From Symsagittifera roscoffensis (Eukaryota > Xenacoelomorpha > Acoela > Convolutidae), in assembly GCF_963678635.1 (NCBI RefSeq), contig NC_087069.1:29242776-29306775 (forward strand): a stretch of DNA of 64,000 nt. Direction: 5' to 3'. Shown here piece by piece: positions 21,706 through 32,724 of this stretch. How positions within the stretch are numbered: position 1 is the first letter of the stretch; every line of letters begins with the position of its first letter. The translations under genes and the position numbers were made by a program. The notes beneath the pieces were generated by a model. It was not told where the DNA came from. It saw nothing but the letters and a program-made list of their open reading frames with translations, and ran no database searches.

Positions 21706-22509
21706 TGAGCTAGTTTCTAATGCTTCTTTTAATTGTTATCTAAATAACAGTGGTTCTTTTACAAATTTTCTACCGGAACAAAAACAATCTAAAGGAGTTC
21801 TAAAGGTATTTTAGAAAAATCGTATCCTTCATTATACCAAAACGTTAACGAGGGAAAATTTACTTTCATCGATGGGCGGGAAAGTTTTGAGAAAAAAAGA
21901 AGGATTCAACTGATGTATATTGAACGGTGATTGTATCCAAGTATTGTTGATATAATTGTAGACATGAATGACAAAGTTCGAAAAGGTATAGGTGCACAAA
22001 ATTATGAATATGATTGAGTTTATGTATCAGTAGATAAGGTTACACAAAAATTGCTGTTCATTTACCTGAGGATCAATCAGTGTTTAAAATTCAAAGTGCT
22101 GATTTGCGCCGCATTTTTGGTTGTGATTTAGAACAAAATCAGATAGGTGTTATAAAGAAAGGAAAAGTTCCACCTTATCCTCAGTATTCTTACGACATTA
22201 TAAGATTACATTCCCCAATGATTGATAAAGATATTATTGAAAAAAATGTAGTTGGTGATGCAAAAATTCCTTTACTTCGTTGTATTCCTTTCATTTCCAA
22301 AGTATAAAATGGAGACATAGTATCTACAGGTCAGTACATGAATTATCAATTCTTTACGAGTCTACAACTGGAAAAATTAAAAAAAAAACTCTTTTCACAG
22401 CATAAAAACAGAACTAAAGGCTACTACAGGTGAAACAAGTCATTTTGCGTCCTTAGGAATTACCTGAGTTGTTCTCTTGTTTCGCAATATTTCGGATAAT
22501 CATTTTTGA
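21689..22509 (+). pseudogene. Polinton penton-like minor capsid gene (broken)
   Basis: Starts at ATG 21689 (MDSLTFELVSNASFNCYL) and continues through frameshifts and stops. The longest clean segment is 22080-22307 (FKIQSADLRRIFGCDLEQNQ, then YDIIRLHSPMIDKDIIEKN and LLRCIPFISK). From length, position and resemblance I take it for the single-jelly-roll minor capsid (penton) protein of Polintons and adintovirus-like elements. A role in the virion is established for the class by structure prediction, and the assignment here is inference. It overlaps the end of the integrase region by a few bases. Confidence 0.6.
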
Positions 22510-22526
22510 TTTATACTTCATACAAA

Positions 22527-22903
22527 ATGCTTGGTCAAATCTCAGCTAACCTTCCTATTTTTCGTGGACATGCAAGACAGTATGGAAGAGGTTTTGGTGC
22601 TCTTGCACAAACTCTCGGGAGAACTGCACTTTCCTTGAAAAAAATATGTAGTCCCAGCTGCAAAAAGAATCGGAGCAAATTTATTTGGAATTGCTGCTCC
22701 AGAGATTGGAGAAGTTGTCAGTGGACGAGACGAAAAACTCAAAACTTTGGCAAAAGATGTTGGAAACAAAAACATTTCGAAAACAGTTGGAGGGAGGGGG
22801 TGGAAAAAACAAATCGAAGCGTAGAAATAGAAGAACCATTTCTCCAAAAAGTAATTCCAAAATCAATCGCTCTCACAAAGTCAATTTTGACAAAATAAAA
22901 TGA
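22527..22903 (+). pseudogene. Small basic Gly/Arg-rich virion protein (PX-like), one frameshift
   Basis: ATG at 22527 opens a frame starting MLGQISANLPIFRGHARQYG, then RGFGALAQTLGRTA. The frame shifts near 22640, and the second half continues in another frame to 22903 (SVDETKNSKLWQKMLE... KKSKRRNRRTISPK-like basic end, DKIK stop). Such small basic proteins with a Gly-rich start are found next to capsid genes in Polintons and are compared to adenovirus core protein X. A single indel separates the halves. Confidence 0.6.
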
Positions 22904-24045
22904 GTATAAATCAAAGTATTCATTGTCGGTACAGAGCTTTTACAAATTCTTCTTTGCAGATTTTGATAAAGTTCCAGTTTTGGAAACAATTATTTCTTCT
23001 TACACACAAGAAGTGTTTCCAAGTAGTTCTCTAGATGAAAGCTGTTTTGAGTTTGAATTTTTAGACTGACTGCAATCTTTATTTAAATATGCGTGATGCC
23101 CACCTCAGTTTAAATCTTCAAATTCTTCACAGGAAGATTGTTTCATGCTTTCAAAGTAGAAAAAGCAGAACATAAAACAAAATCGGAGGGAGATTCAGAT
23201 GAGGAACCACAAGCTTACTTAACTTATGTAAACAACCTATTTTATTCTCTATTCTCCAATATTAAAGCTTTTAAAGGAAAATCGAACTAACGCATCCGTT
23301 TACTGATAGAGCAAATTCCTTACGATCAGGGATAAATTTTTCACTTTATGGCAGCGTTGCTATTGATTTGCTTTTATGTGAAAAGTTTTTACTACCAAAA
23401 ACCAAAATTCGAAATAAACTAATTCGAGCTAGACCTAATTTTTACCTGCTGTCTGATAATCAAAAAGTTAGTCGGAAAATTGTTGATTGTTCGCTGTTTA
23501 CTAGAAAAATTTAAGTAGCCTAGCCTAATCATCAATACTTGCAATGGAATCTAGAAAGGGAACCTGCTCATTGTAATTACATGGAAACTATACCAAGAAC
23601 CTTTATCATTGCATCTCGTCAAAACCAGTTTAATCAGAAGAAAAGCTGTTGCAATGAATACAAATTTAGCTGTTGCGAATTCCTTTCATAAAAGTCTTTT
23701 CAACCATCAACAATTTCATTTGAGAGAGCTTAGATTTATTCGGGCTGGAACAGCAATTATTTCATTAGATACAAATTAGCTACAACAATGAAAGCAATGC
23801 AGTTCAACGAAGATTTGCCAGCTCTTCCTATGGAAGATTTTCAAATCACTATAATCTAACTTTCGAATTGACTTCACTACAGGATGCAGCTGAACAGTTG
23901 CATTATCCAGAACTTAGTGGAGAAAGTTTGAGATTAGAAATGTTTTTCCAATTTCTCTTGGAGCAAGTAAGTTATGGTCTTGGGAGAAAGACTATCAAAC
24001 ATTCAACTTGACTAAATCGACACAGTCGCTAAAAATGTTTAATAT
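22900..24045 (+). pseudogene. Polinton capsid-type gene (broken)
   Basis: The ATG at 22900 overlaps the stop of the preceding gene (ATGA). The product starts MSINQSIHCRYRAFTNSSLQ, and pieces in shifting frames follow to about 24040: DAHLSLNLQILHRK, TYVNNLFYSLFSNIKAFKGK, FKSSNSSQEDC, NYMETIPRTFIIASRQNQF-like, MKAMQFNEDLPALPMEDFQ, and DAAEQLHYPELSGESLRLEM. The layout matches a widespread Polinton structural gene placed after PX, presumably a jelly-roll capsid protein. Internal parts are missing relative to what the spacing of blocks suggests. Confidence 0.6.
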
Positions 24046-24364
24046 TTTTGAATTTTCCGGTTCCTATAAAAATATTGTAGCTTGTTTAGAACTTTCCTTT
24101 GCTTTTTTTCCTGTACTATCTATTTCATTTTTGTTCAGGGCTAAAAATCCAGCCAAACCAAAGAAAGATTGCTGTTTAATTGAAAACCCGAGACATTGCT
24201 TTAACCTAGACTGTAAAACAGTGTTCAATAACCTTTGCCCACTACATAAGGACTGCGTTTGAGATTTTGTCGATTCGATTTCTATATGCGTGTAAAACAT
24301 CAATCTTTCATTTTTTAATCCTAAAGTACACTATAAAACTATCAGTTTCTTTTTTTAGATGTAA
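24046..24364 (+). other. Polinton interior, Cys-rich open frame
   Basis: A frame at 24008-24262 ends with KPKKDCCLIENPRHCFNLDC and LCPLHKDCV. The Cys spacing does not match a family I know, and the N-terminal part is hydrophobic. It may be a real small gene or a chance frame. Confidence 0.3.
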
Positions 24365-24745
24365 GGTTTAGATGTTAGTCAGGTTACAGTTGCAAAGATG
24401 GTTAATTTTTCACTACTGCAAGTTATTGAAGGAATTGCTGAGCTCAGGTTCAAGTACATGGGGTTTTACTCCTCTGATAAAGTACCTCAACTAACAAATC
24501 ACTCTTTTGCAGTTTTTATAACTCTGCCATAATTACTCGACTGCTTTGTTGTTTAGAGAAAGATCAACTTACTCCTTTTTGACAAAAAAGTATCGACGAA
24601 TGGTTCCTCGAAAGCTACAAAAAACTGATAATTTGTGTGGATTTCACGCAAACTATTCAGCAATTCGTCTTTTTAATTTTTTACAGAAAAACCTGAATTA
24701 TGACCGTGCTGTGCATATTGTGAGTTTTATCAGTAATTTTATCTA
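24365..24745 (+). pseudogene. Polinton adenain/Ulp1-type cysteine protease (broken)
   Basis: Plus-strand pieces read LLQVIEGIAELRFKYMGFYS, SDKVPQLTNHSFAVF, then, after a gap with stops, RSTYSFLTKKYRRMVPRKLQ and TDNLCGFHANYSAIRLFNFL. The LCGF block matches the active-site Cys region of the adenovirus-type maturation protease. The catalytic His region expected between the pieces is gone, and a stop precedes the second half. The protease would process virion proteins. Confidence 0.6.
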
Positions 24746-24780
24746 AAAAGGCATTTTTTACTAAGTGTAAGCTTTTGCAG

Positions 24781-25744
24781 AAATTTTACTATACGATGTA
24801 GTCAATTGTTTATTTGTTAATAAAAATTTTTCTCTAAAATCCTTAATTTTTTTTACGAAAAGCATCTTAAAAACTAACTTTTTGGTGAAAAAAATGGAGA
24901 ATGATGATGAAATATGGATATTGTAGTCCGCCAATTGAAAGAATTAAAGATAAATAAAAAGTTTAAGAAAACTGTAACCAGCTTCTATTAAATTGTATAG
25001 TCTTTTTAAAAATTTTCTCTGACAAAGATAGAAAATTGATCATACAAAAATATCAGACACAACAAGATTTTTGATACTATATCTTTCTCAGTGTAAACTT
25101 TTACCGGGGCAGAGCAATTGACAAATTTGGATGATAATTTTTTTGAAAATTTCAGAAAATGCATAATTTTTTTTAAAGATTAAAGACACAGCGACAAAAG
25201 AGAGCTGAAATTAATCGTAGTACAAAATAAGACGGAATAATTAAACATGTTGAGATGAAAAAGAGAACTGCATAAAAACATCTGATTGGTTGAAACTTAA
25301 AAGTTGGAGCTGTCATCTTTTCTCCAGATATCCTGGGGATATAAAAGTAATCAAACGAGCTGTCAAGATCCCCCTGATATCCCGTGGAGCGAAATAATTA
25401 ACCTGTCAAAGATAATCCCCTCTTGTCAATTTTCCCCAGATAACCTGAGGGAAAATAAATAAGATGAACTGGGTTTTTCACAGATTTTTTTGAAAATAGT
25501 ATTCTGTGATACATTGGTTAAGTATGATCTATATATAAATTATTTTAGACGAATAACTGTATGCAAACATAAAAACATCATACAGACACTAATGCAAATA
25601 ATCAAAGATGCATACAGGTATACAGACACATATCGATCGATCATAAATGAGGGTTCATTGTAAATTTATAGAAACAAACCTACACCCATAAGATACATAC
25701 ACGCTTTTTAACATGTAAAAAAATCCATTTCGTTCAAAATCAGC
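24781..25744. other. AT-rich spacer with three CCAGATATCCTGGGG-like motifs
   Basis: Related strings CAGATATCCTGGGGAT (25325), CTGATATCCCGTGGAG (25374) and CAGATAACCTGAGGGA (25437) are spaced about 50-60 bp apart, each partly palindromic. The rest is AT-rich and unremarkable. Confidence 0.4.
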
Positions 25745-27256
25745 TTCAATCTCGTGACAAAGTCTTCAGCAAAAAAAACCCATATTGTTGTTGCCTGTAG
25801 CCGTACTAAGCGCAATGCAGATACAAATCAGGTCTCGGCGGAGCTGCTGCCTTCCTTGCTGAAATCTAGGTGGATGAAGTTATTGAAGTGCAACGAATCT
25901 CGGACACTCAAGTTCATGATTGGAATTAGAGTTCTCACCTTTGTCTCAGTCCATGCTCCGCAAGCTATGCGCTGTCAACAAGCTTATCTTCGATCAACTG
26001 CACCCTATTTGCTTGTGCCAAGGTTCCAGGTTCTGAGATACTCATACCAGTTGGTGACTGGAATGGGCACGTCGGTTCCGCTGCCTGTGATTATCAAGAG
26101 GCAGACAGTGAACAGGCTTACGTGAACAGGCTCAAGAAAAGAAACTCCCACCTCACCTCATACAGCTCAGTCGGCCACTCTACGCAGCTGGACTACATAC
26201 TTTAATGTAAGTCTTCTAGCAGTGCCGTTTTTCCAAACGCGGAATGCGTCCAACAACATTACCTTGTCGTTACCGTGTGCGATCTCGCCGTACACGTACC
26301 CCGTGCGAAGAGGTGCAAGATCATACCTCATATAACGCATGCATGCCTAAAGACTCTGCTATAGCCCACCAAATCCAGCAGGCCTTTCAGAAAGACGGGG
26401 TATCAGCTGTTCAGTCTATAATTGATGCAACCATTCATGTTAAGTATGTCTGGTCTCGCCTGAAGTTTCCGACTCTGAAGGCTGCCACTGAAGTATGTGG
26501 TCTAGAAAAAAATACACAAGTGTAAACCTGAAACGTGAAATGAAGTGGTGAAATGAACGAGTTGACCACGTTGCGCAAGGAAAAAGAAGTGCTGAAGGGT
26601 CGAGAGTCTGATCTAGAATTGACAGTCAAAATGAACAGTCAAAACATACTGTTTACCTTGCTAAATCTACTGCTGAGAAAGAAGATTTCACCACTGTCTC
26701 TAAATGGTGATAGTGTCTTTCGGGCGAGAATTGTACGTGGAATGATGCTAGCTATCCTTGAGAACGATAAATTGAAGCATGTGTTGTACACTATGCCAGA
26801 CTTGTCATTGTGGAAATTGTTTGGCCAAGAAGACTGCGTCGATTGCTGGACATTGTGGCAAATGAAGTGTTGCAAAGCCAGTGGACTGTCTGGCGTTGCT
26901 GCAAAGATGATGAGAGCAACTGTAAATCTTGGCGTCGAGCTGACGAGGTAACTAACGGAAATTGTCTTCAAAAATGGTGTTATCCCTGCAGACTGGGAGA
27001 GGAGCTACAGTCTGAAGTTCTACAAAAATCTATAAAGGAGAGACCCTGACAACTATCGAGGACTGAAACTCACACATGAAGGCATGAAGTTGTTAGAACG
27101 AACACTCGAACCCATTATTCGTAGGATGGTGCTTAAAGACCATATTCACCAATCGACAGCTACTAGAAAAATACAATGCTGCTAACAGGCCTCTCTACTG
27201 TCCTTTCGTGGACCCCGAGGAAGCGTCTCCTGGATTTTGCTGTTGCACGCTTTTGA
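25745..27256 (+). mobile_element. Second non-LTR retrotransposon: endonuclease and start of RT (broken)
   Basis: In shifting plus-strand frames this reads an endonuclease (VSVHAPQA, PVGDWNGHVGSAACDYQEAD near 26055-26105, NSHLTSYSSVGHSTQLDYIL near 26140-26200), an endonuclease-RT linker (VWSRLKFPTLKAATEVCGLE near 26447-26510) and the first RT block (KM-C-KASG-SGVAAKMM, near 26870-26910, where K-GKAPGPSG is usual; then GVIPADWERSY near 26975). The pattern fits CR1/L2-like elements. It differs in sequence from the element at 3305-4862. At least four frameshifts and several stops are present, and RT sequence stops near 27140. Confidence 0.75.
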
Positions 27257-27326
27257 TGATATGAGGGATTATTGGTTACACATAGTGATCATTAGTTTTT
27301 CATAGAGATCATTAGCTATGCATAGT
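27257..27326 (+). repeat. Partial 20-bp array copy upstream of the element fragment
   Basis: The 70-bp block starting GATGATATGAGG and ending TAGCTATGCATAG recurs at about 27952-28024. It flanks the non-LTR fragment as a direct repeat, and the same pair flanks copy 2 (29518-29590, 30213-30285). Confidence 0.8.
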
Positions 27327-27364
27327 GAAGCTCTGCTAAATAACATAAAAAAAGACAAATTTTC

Positions 27365-27960
27365 TGATCTCAGGCATCGGCCTTGATCTCATCAAGGACT
27401 CTGGGAAGCATCCTTGAGCTCTCTGTCGTAAAGGTGTTGGAAGCAACTCCATTGGCTTCTCTCAGTGCAAAATTTGGGTTCACAAGAAATACTGCGGATT
27501 ATCAAGCCGGCTGGTAGCCAATCCAGAATATGTTTGCCCCAGATGCACTGGATTATCGCGGCCTATCGACTCCCATCCTGTGTGGCCAACTTTCTTGTGG
27601 CCAATTTTCTGCTACCTGGGTGACTTATTCAGTGCGCCCTGCGGGCTGTGATAGTGCAACCTCTGCCAGACGTTGCTCATCCTGGTGTAGATTTAGGAAT
27701 CTAGCCCTTTAATAACTTCGGGGCACATCTCATTTAGAATACGCGGAAAGTGAAACTTTTATCGTTTGCGATCGACAGAGCTACACGGAAGTGAAACTTG
27801 CGGTCCCAGCGTATGAGATCTGCAACGACTCCGACGATATGACCGTGCAACGATCTGTTGAATCTGCTGAAATACTTATGTGACATTACCAACGTCCTTC
27901 GGAGACCCGCAAGACCGTATTTTACTAATACCGGTAAGTCGGACAAGATAATGATGATGA
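27365..27960 (+). pseudogene. Non-LTR element C-terminus with Cys/His domain, copy 1
   Basis: Plus-strand frames give KHPCALCRKGVGSNSIGFSQ then KIWVHKKYCG (about 27405-27500), a CxxC...C...WVH..C knuckle typical of the C-terminal region of CR1/L2-like elements. Then comes FCYL-DLFSAPCG (about 27600), the post-RT YLGD...SADGG block, and SELHGSETxG-like sequence in another frame near 27790. It ends with GATAATGATGATGAT, a microsatellite-like 3' tail. Stops and shifts abound. It is the distal part of the element that begins at 25745, separated from it by repeat sequence. Confidence 0.7.
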
Positions 27961-28365
27961 TATGAGGGGTTATTGGTTACACATAGTGATCATTAGTTTT
28001 TCATAGAGATCATTAGCTTTGCATAGGGAACATTAGTTATAAAAAGGAATCATTGGCTATATATAGGGATCACTAGTTATACAAAGAGATCATTGGATAT
28101 ACATAGATATCATTGATTATTTATAGGGATCATTAGATATACATAGGGATAAGGGGTGATACATGGGGATTATTAGTTAAACAAAAGGATCACTGGTTAT
28201 ACATAGGGATCCTTGATTATACATAGGGATCATTGGTTATACATAGAGAACATTGGTTTTACATAGGGGTCTTTGGTTATCCAAAACGATCATTGATTAT
28301 ACATAGGGATCATTGTTTGTGCTTGGGATCATTGGTTATACATAGGGGTTAATTGGTTATAGAGT
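27961..28365 (+). repeat. 20-bp tandem array, copy 1
   Basis: About 20 units of roughly ATACATAGGGATCATTGGTT (20 bp) with point changes such as ATTAG or CTTGG. It starts right at the GAT-rich tail of the non-LTR fragment and ends near GGTTATAGAG at about 28368. Confidence 0.95.
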
Positions 28366-28369
28366 TTAT

Positions 28370-29395
28370 TTCAACTTTTGTGTTGAATTTTTCAAGTTGC
28401 CTTTTTTTTTCTTCATTATTTTTACACACACGCAAATAAACAATATTCCATAAGCAGTGTGCATGAAGAAGGTCAGTGGGTGGGTAAGCAGGCAGGTCGT
28501 TTTGGAGGAACTACACTAGTGCACAGTTTTTACACCGCTTATTTGAACTCCGCTTATTCGAGAAAGCAATCATCCTTGAAGACAGGTATTTAAAAAAAGT
28601 GAATACAACCTGACTTTGCACCTGAATTTGTCCACTAGTTTTTGATTTATAAGAAAATGTTACAGTGAATCATAAATAAATGTGACAATGAGAATCCAGT
28701 AAAAATTGGTTTTAGTCCATGGAACATTTTTTTTGTTTCTTCGATTACCCCATAGCTTGAGATATGTTTCTATCTTCACAAGGCATTTAAAACACGGTTA
28801 GAAATAAAGCGGTTTAATTCATGGTTGAAACTCCATTGCATTGAATTAGTGCTATAATTTTAGGAATGGCTTGCACTTTCCTTTTTAGAACGCGACCCCA
28901 ATATTGGTATTTTCTGGTACTTGTCTGGTTTGGAGCAAAGGTTTAGACGATGAACAAAGGTTTTACACATACATATTCCTCCTAATAATTGATACATTAA
29001 GAAAAAACTATAAATATTTTTGTTCTCTCACAATGGCACAAGAATGGTTGCAAAAACTATGTGAAACGCTTCTATATTTTTTATGCAAGTGAAGTCATTG
29101 GGAGTTTCAAAACATGTACTCATTGCACTCTCGTTTTAGCGTCTGGTTATGAATGGCTGTCTTAACATCAGAAAACGTTTTTATAAGCTTATTAGTAGAC
29201 TTCAAGAATTAAAAGAGTACACATGCTAATTCAGAAATTTGTAACTGACTCAGTCAAAGAACTTTTTAGATGACTTCTTAGTTTTGGACATTGATTTCAA
29301 GTCCAATGTCTGAAGAGAGCAGGCGTTAGTTATTTTGATCGTAATTATGGTTATTGGCACCCAAAAGAAGATTAGCGAGTGTTCAAAACTGACTT
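28370..29395. other. AT-rich DNA in the duplicated segment
   Basis: No domain is recognised. A 62-codon plus frame (28904-29092, and its copy 31163-31351) is conserved only because the DNA was recently duplicated. The same sequence lies at 30613-31654. Confidence 0.5.
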
Positions 29396-29624
29396 ATTAC
29401 AACCATATTCACCAATCGACAGCTACTAGAAAAATACAATGCTGCTAACAGGCCTCTCTACTGTCCTTTCGTGGACCCCGAGGAAGCGTCTCCTGGATTT
29501 TGCTGTTGCACGCTTTCGATGATATGAGGGGTTATTGGTTACACATAGTGATCATTAGTTTTTCATAGAGATCATTAGCTATGCATTGTGAAGCTCTGCT
29601 AAATAACATAAAAAAGACAAATTT

Positions 29625-30220
29625 TCTGATCTCAGGCATCGGCCTTGATCTCATCAAGGACTCTGGGAAGCATCCTTGAGCTCTCTGTCGTAAAGGTGTT
29701 GGAAGCAACTCCATTGGCTTCTCTCAGTGCAAAATTTGGGTTCACAAGAAATACTGCGGATTATCAAGCCGGCTGGTAGCCAATCCAGAATATGTTTGCC
29801 CCAGATGCACTGGATTATCGCGGCTATCGACTCCCATCCTATGTGGCCAACTTTCTTGTGGCCAATTTTCTGCTACCTGGATGACTTATTCAGTGCGCCC
29901 TGCGGGCTGTGATAGTGCAACCTCTGCCAGACGTTGCCAGTCTGGTGTAGATTTAGGAATCTAGCCCTTTAATAACTTCGGGGCACATCTCATTTAGAAT
30001 ACGCGGAAAGTGCACTTTTATTGTTTGCGATCGACAGAGCTACACGGAAGTGAAACTTGCGGTCCCAGCGTATGAGATCTGCAACGACTCCGACGATATG
30101 ACCGTGCAACGATCTGTTGAATCTGCTGAAATACTTATGTGACATTACCAACGTCCTTCGCAGACCCGCAAGACCGTATTTTACTAATACCGGTAAGTCG
30201 GACAAGATAATGATGATGAT
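29625..30220 (+). pseudogene. Non-LTR element C-terminus, copy 2
   Basis: Nearly identical to 27365-27960 as part of the tandem duplication, with the same knuckle, YLDDLFSAPCG block and GAT-rich tail. Minor differences (a missing base near 29821, one near 29938, TGCACT for TGAAACT near 30012) shift frames relative to copy 1. Not functional. Confidence 0.75.
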
Positions 30221-30612
30221 ATGAGGGGTTATTGGTTTCACATAGTGATCATTAGTTTTTCATAGAGATCATTAGCTATGCATAGGGAACATTAGTTATA
30301 AAAAGGAACCATTGGCTATATATAGGGATCACTAGTTATACAAAGAGATCATTGGATATACATAGATATCATTGATTATTTATAGGGATCATTAGATATA
30401 CATAGGGATAAGGGTTGATACATGGGGATTATTAGTTAAACAAAAGGATCACTGGTTATACATAGGGATCCTTGATTATACTTAGGGATCATTGGTTATA
30501 CATAGAGAACATTGGTTTTACATAGGGGTCTTTGGTTATCCAAAACGATCATTGATTATACATAGGGATCATTGTTTGTGCATAGGGATCATTGGTTATA
30601 CATAGGGGTTAA
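30221..30612 (+). repeat. 20-bp tandem array, copy 2
   Basis: The same array in the second segmental unit, with the same order of variant units and a few substitutions. Unit order is preserved, so the array was copied as a block rather than expanded independently. Confidence 0.95.
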
Positions 30613-31654
30613 TTGGTTATAGAGTTTATTTCAACTTTTGTGTTGAATTTTTCAAGTTGCGTTTTTTTTCTTCATTATTTTTACACACACGCAAATAAAC
30701 AATATTCCATAAGCAGTGTGCATGAAGAAGGCCAGTGGGTGGGTAAGCAGGCAGGTCGTTTTGGAGGAACTACACTAGTGCACAGTTTTTACACCGCTTA
30801 TTTGAACTCCGCTTATTCGAGAAAGCAATCATCCTTGAAGACAGGTATTTAAAAAAGGTGAATACAACCTGACTTTGCACCTAAATTTGTCCACTAGTTT
30901 TTGATTTATAAGAAAATGTTACAGTGAATCATAAATAAATGTGACAATGAGAATCCAGTAAAAATTGGTTTTAGTCCATGGAACATTTTTTTTGTTTCTT
31001 CGATTACCCCATAGCTTGAGATATGTTTCTATCTTCACAAGGCATTTAAAACACGGTTAGAAATAAAGCGGTTTAATTCATGGTTGAAACTCCATTGCAT
31101 TGAATTAGTGCTATAATTTTAGGAATGGCTTGCACTTTCCTTTTTAGAACGCGACCCCAATATTGGTATTTTCTGGTACTTGTCTGGTTTGGAGCAAAGG
31201 TTTAGACGATGAACAAAGGTTTTACACATACATATTCCTCCTAATAATTGATACATTAAGAAAAAACTATAAATATTTTTGTTCTCTCACAATGGCACAA
31301 GAATGGTTGCAAAAACTATGTGAAACGCTTCTATATTTTTTATGCAAGTGAAGTCATTGGGAGTTTCAAAACATGTACTCATTGCACTCTCGTTTTAGCG
31401 TCTGGTTATGAATGGCTGTCTTAACATCAGAAAACGTTTTTATAAGCTTATTAGTAGACTTCAAGAATTAAAAGAGTACACATGCTAATTCAGAAATTTG
31501 TAACTGACTCAGTCAAAGAACTTTTTAGATGACTTCTTAGTTTTGGACATTGATTTCAAGTCCAATGTCTGAAGAGAGCAGGCGTTAGTTATTTTGATCG
31601 TAATTATGGTTATTGGCACCCAAAAGAAGATTAGCGAGTGTTCAAAACTGACTT

Positions 31655-32246
31655 TTTCTTTTACGTCTGATATATGATACATTAAAGTATTATCAAATCA
31701 AACAAAACCGCTGCAAATTGAGTGATCCAGCGCAGAAAGTACCAATGAGTCTTCTGTTATACACCAATGTATAGTTAGTACATTCATTGGAACCGGAAAA
31801 AGTTGAGAGTACGACAAGTTCAGTTTTAACACGCTTCTTTTAAAACTGAGAGCCAAATAATAGTCTCAAAATTCGATCTAGATTGTTTTGTATGAGGTGA
31901 GCGTCTGGCCTGAAAACTTGTATTTGGACTCGTCTACTTCTCATTGGAGAGATACATGTTGATCGTTTCACAGAAAAATTCTTAAGCAACCTGGCTTTTT
32001 CTGGGTTCATGTGCTTAATCGCAGTAATGGGTGCTACAACAGACCTGCTTTTGGGAAAAACGCAGGGAGTGAACATACAAAAATGCAAGAATTAGTTTTG
32101 ACCGAATAGCTAGTATTCTGAGATAATTTTTTGATATTATCAAGAAGAAAAATACTTTACCAAAATTGCTACTGAATTGACTATTCTACAAGTAAGACAC
32201 ATTAACGGTGAAACATATTTGAAAACAGAAGCTTTGCGGAGTGAGG
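31655..32246. other. Spacer with an unassigned minus-strand frame
   Basis: A minus-strand frame of 82 codons at 31840-32088 (LLKNFSVKRSTCISPMRSRR) has a basic composition but no family I know. No other evidence of a gene is seen. Confidence 0.35.
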
Positions 32247-32684
32247 CAGGGGCGGATCTAGGATTTTCTCGAAGGGGGGGCGGATTTTCAAAAAAATTTC
32301 GAAATTTTTGTCGACCTTTTTTTTTTTTACGTCGACCGAATTGATTTTTCGAGCTCTCCCTAAGCCTGTTTAGTCCCTATTTTGGCCAAATTTTGTGCGC
32401 CGCAGGCAAAATTTTGAAAAATCAGTCCAAAAAAGGCATTTTTAGGTACTTTTTGGAAAATTTTGACCAAAAAATCGCGTTTTTTTTTGCGCGCGCTCCC
32501 CCCTTAAATTTAGTATATATTGGCGCCAAAGGCGCCTTTAGAAAATTTTTAGGGTTGGTCGGCCTAAACTGGATTTGTTGAAAGTACCAAAGGGGGGACC
32601 CTTTGGGTCGGCAGGGGGTCGAATCCCTGAGGGAGGGTCGTCCGCAACAACCGCCCCCCCCCCACCCCCCTAAATCCGCCCCTG
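32247..32684 (+). mobile_element. MITE with hAT-type ends, copy 2 (best ends)
   Basis: Both termini are intact: CAGGGGCGGATCTAGG at the left and TAAATCCGCCCCTG at the right, an 11-bp perfect inverted repeat (CAGGGGCGGAT/ATCCGCCCCTG). Flanks GAGTGAGG (32239-32246) and GACTGAGG (32685-32692) match 7 of 8. Family landmarks include GTCGACC, a GCGCGCGCTCCCCCC box and GGGTCGGCAGGGGGTCGAAT. Long C runs precede the right end. Non-coding. Confidence 0.9.
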
Positions 32685-32724
32685 GACTGAGGTGCTCGAT
32701 TCATGATTCGACGGAAACGGTCAA

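Larger units (their letters stand above)
14690..24780. mobile_element. Rearranged Polinton/Maverick remnant
   Basis: Pieces of a protein-primed family-B DNA polymerase (-), packaging ATPase (+), retroviral-type integrase (+), three virion-type genes (+) and a Ulp1/adenain-type cysteine protease (+) lie together. Only Polinton/Maverick elements and the related adintovirus-like elements have this set. All genes carry stops, frameshifts or deletions. At about 10 kb it is shorter than the usual 15-20 kb. Terminal inverted repeats and the 6-bp target duplication typical of the class were not found. It abuts the Gypsy remnant on the left. Confidence 0.85.
27139..31654. repeat. 2.26-kb tandem segmental duplication
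   Basis: Segment 27139-29395 is repeated at 29402-31654 in direct orientation with only scattered differences (for example GGCCTATCG against GGCTATCG, and a 1-bp poly-A change). The second unit starts six bases after the first ends (ATTACA between). Each unit holds a fragment of non-LTR element, a 20-bp tandem array and about 1 kb of AT-rich DNA. The upstream part of the element (25745-27138) was not copied. Confidence 0.95.

Noticed and set aside
27961-28365. CRISPR-like array of 20-bp repeats
   Set aside because: Units are contiguous without unique spacers, vary in sequence and lie in animal DNA; a simple tandem array explains them.
28904-29092. 62-codon frame conserved in two copies
   Set aside because: Identity reflects the recent 2.26-kb duplication, not selection; no domain.
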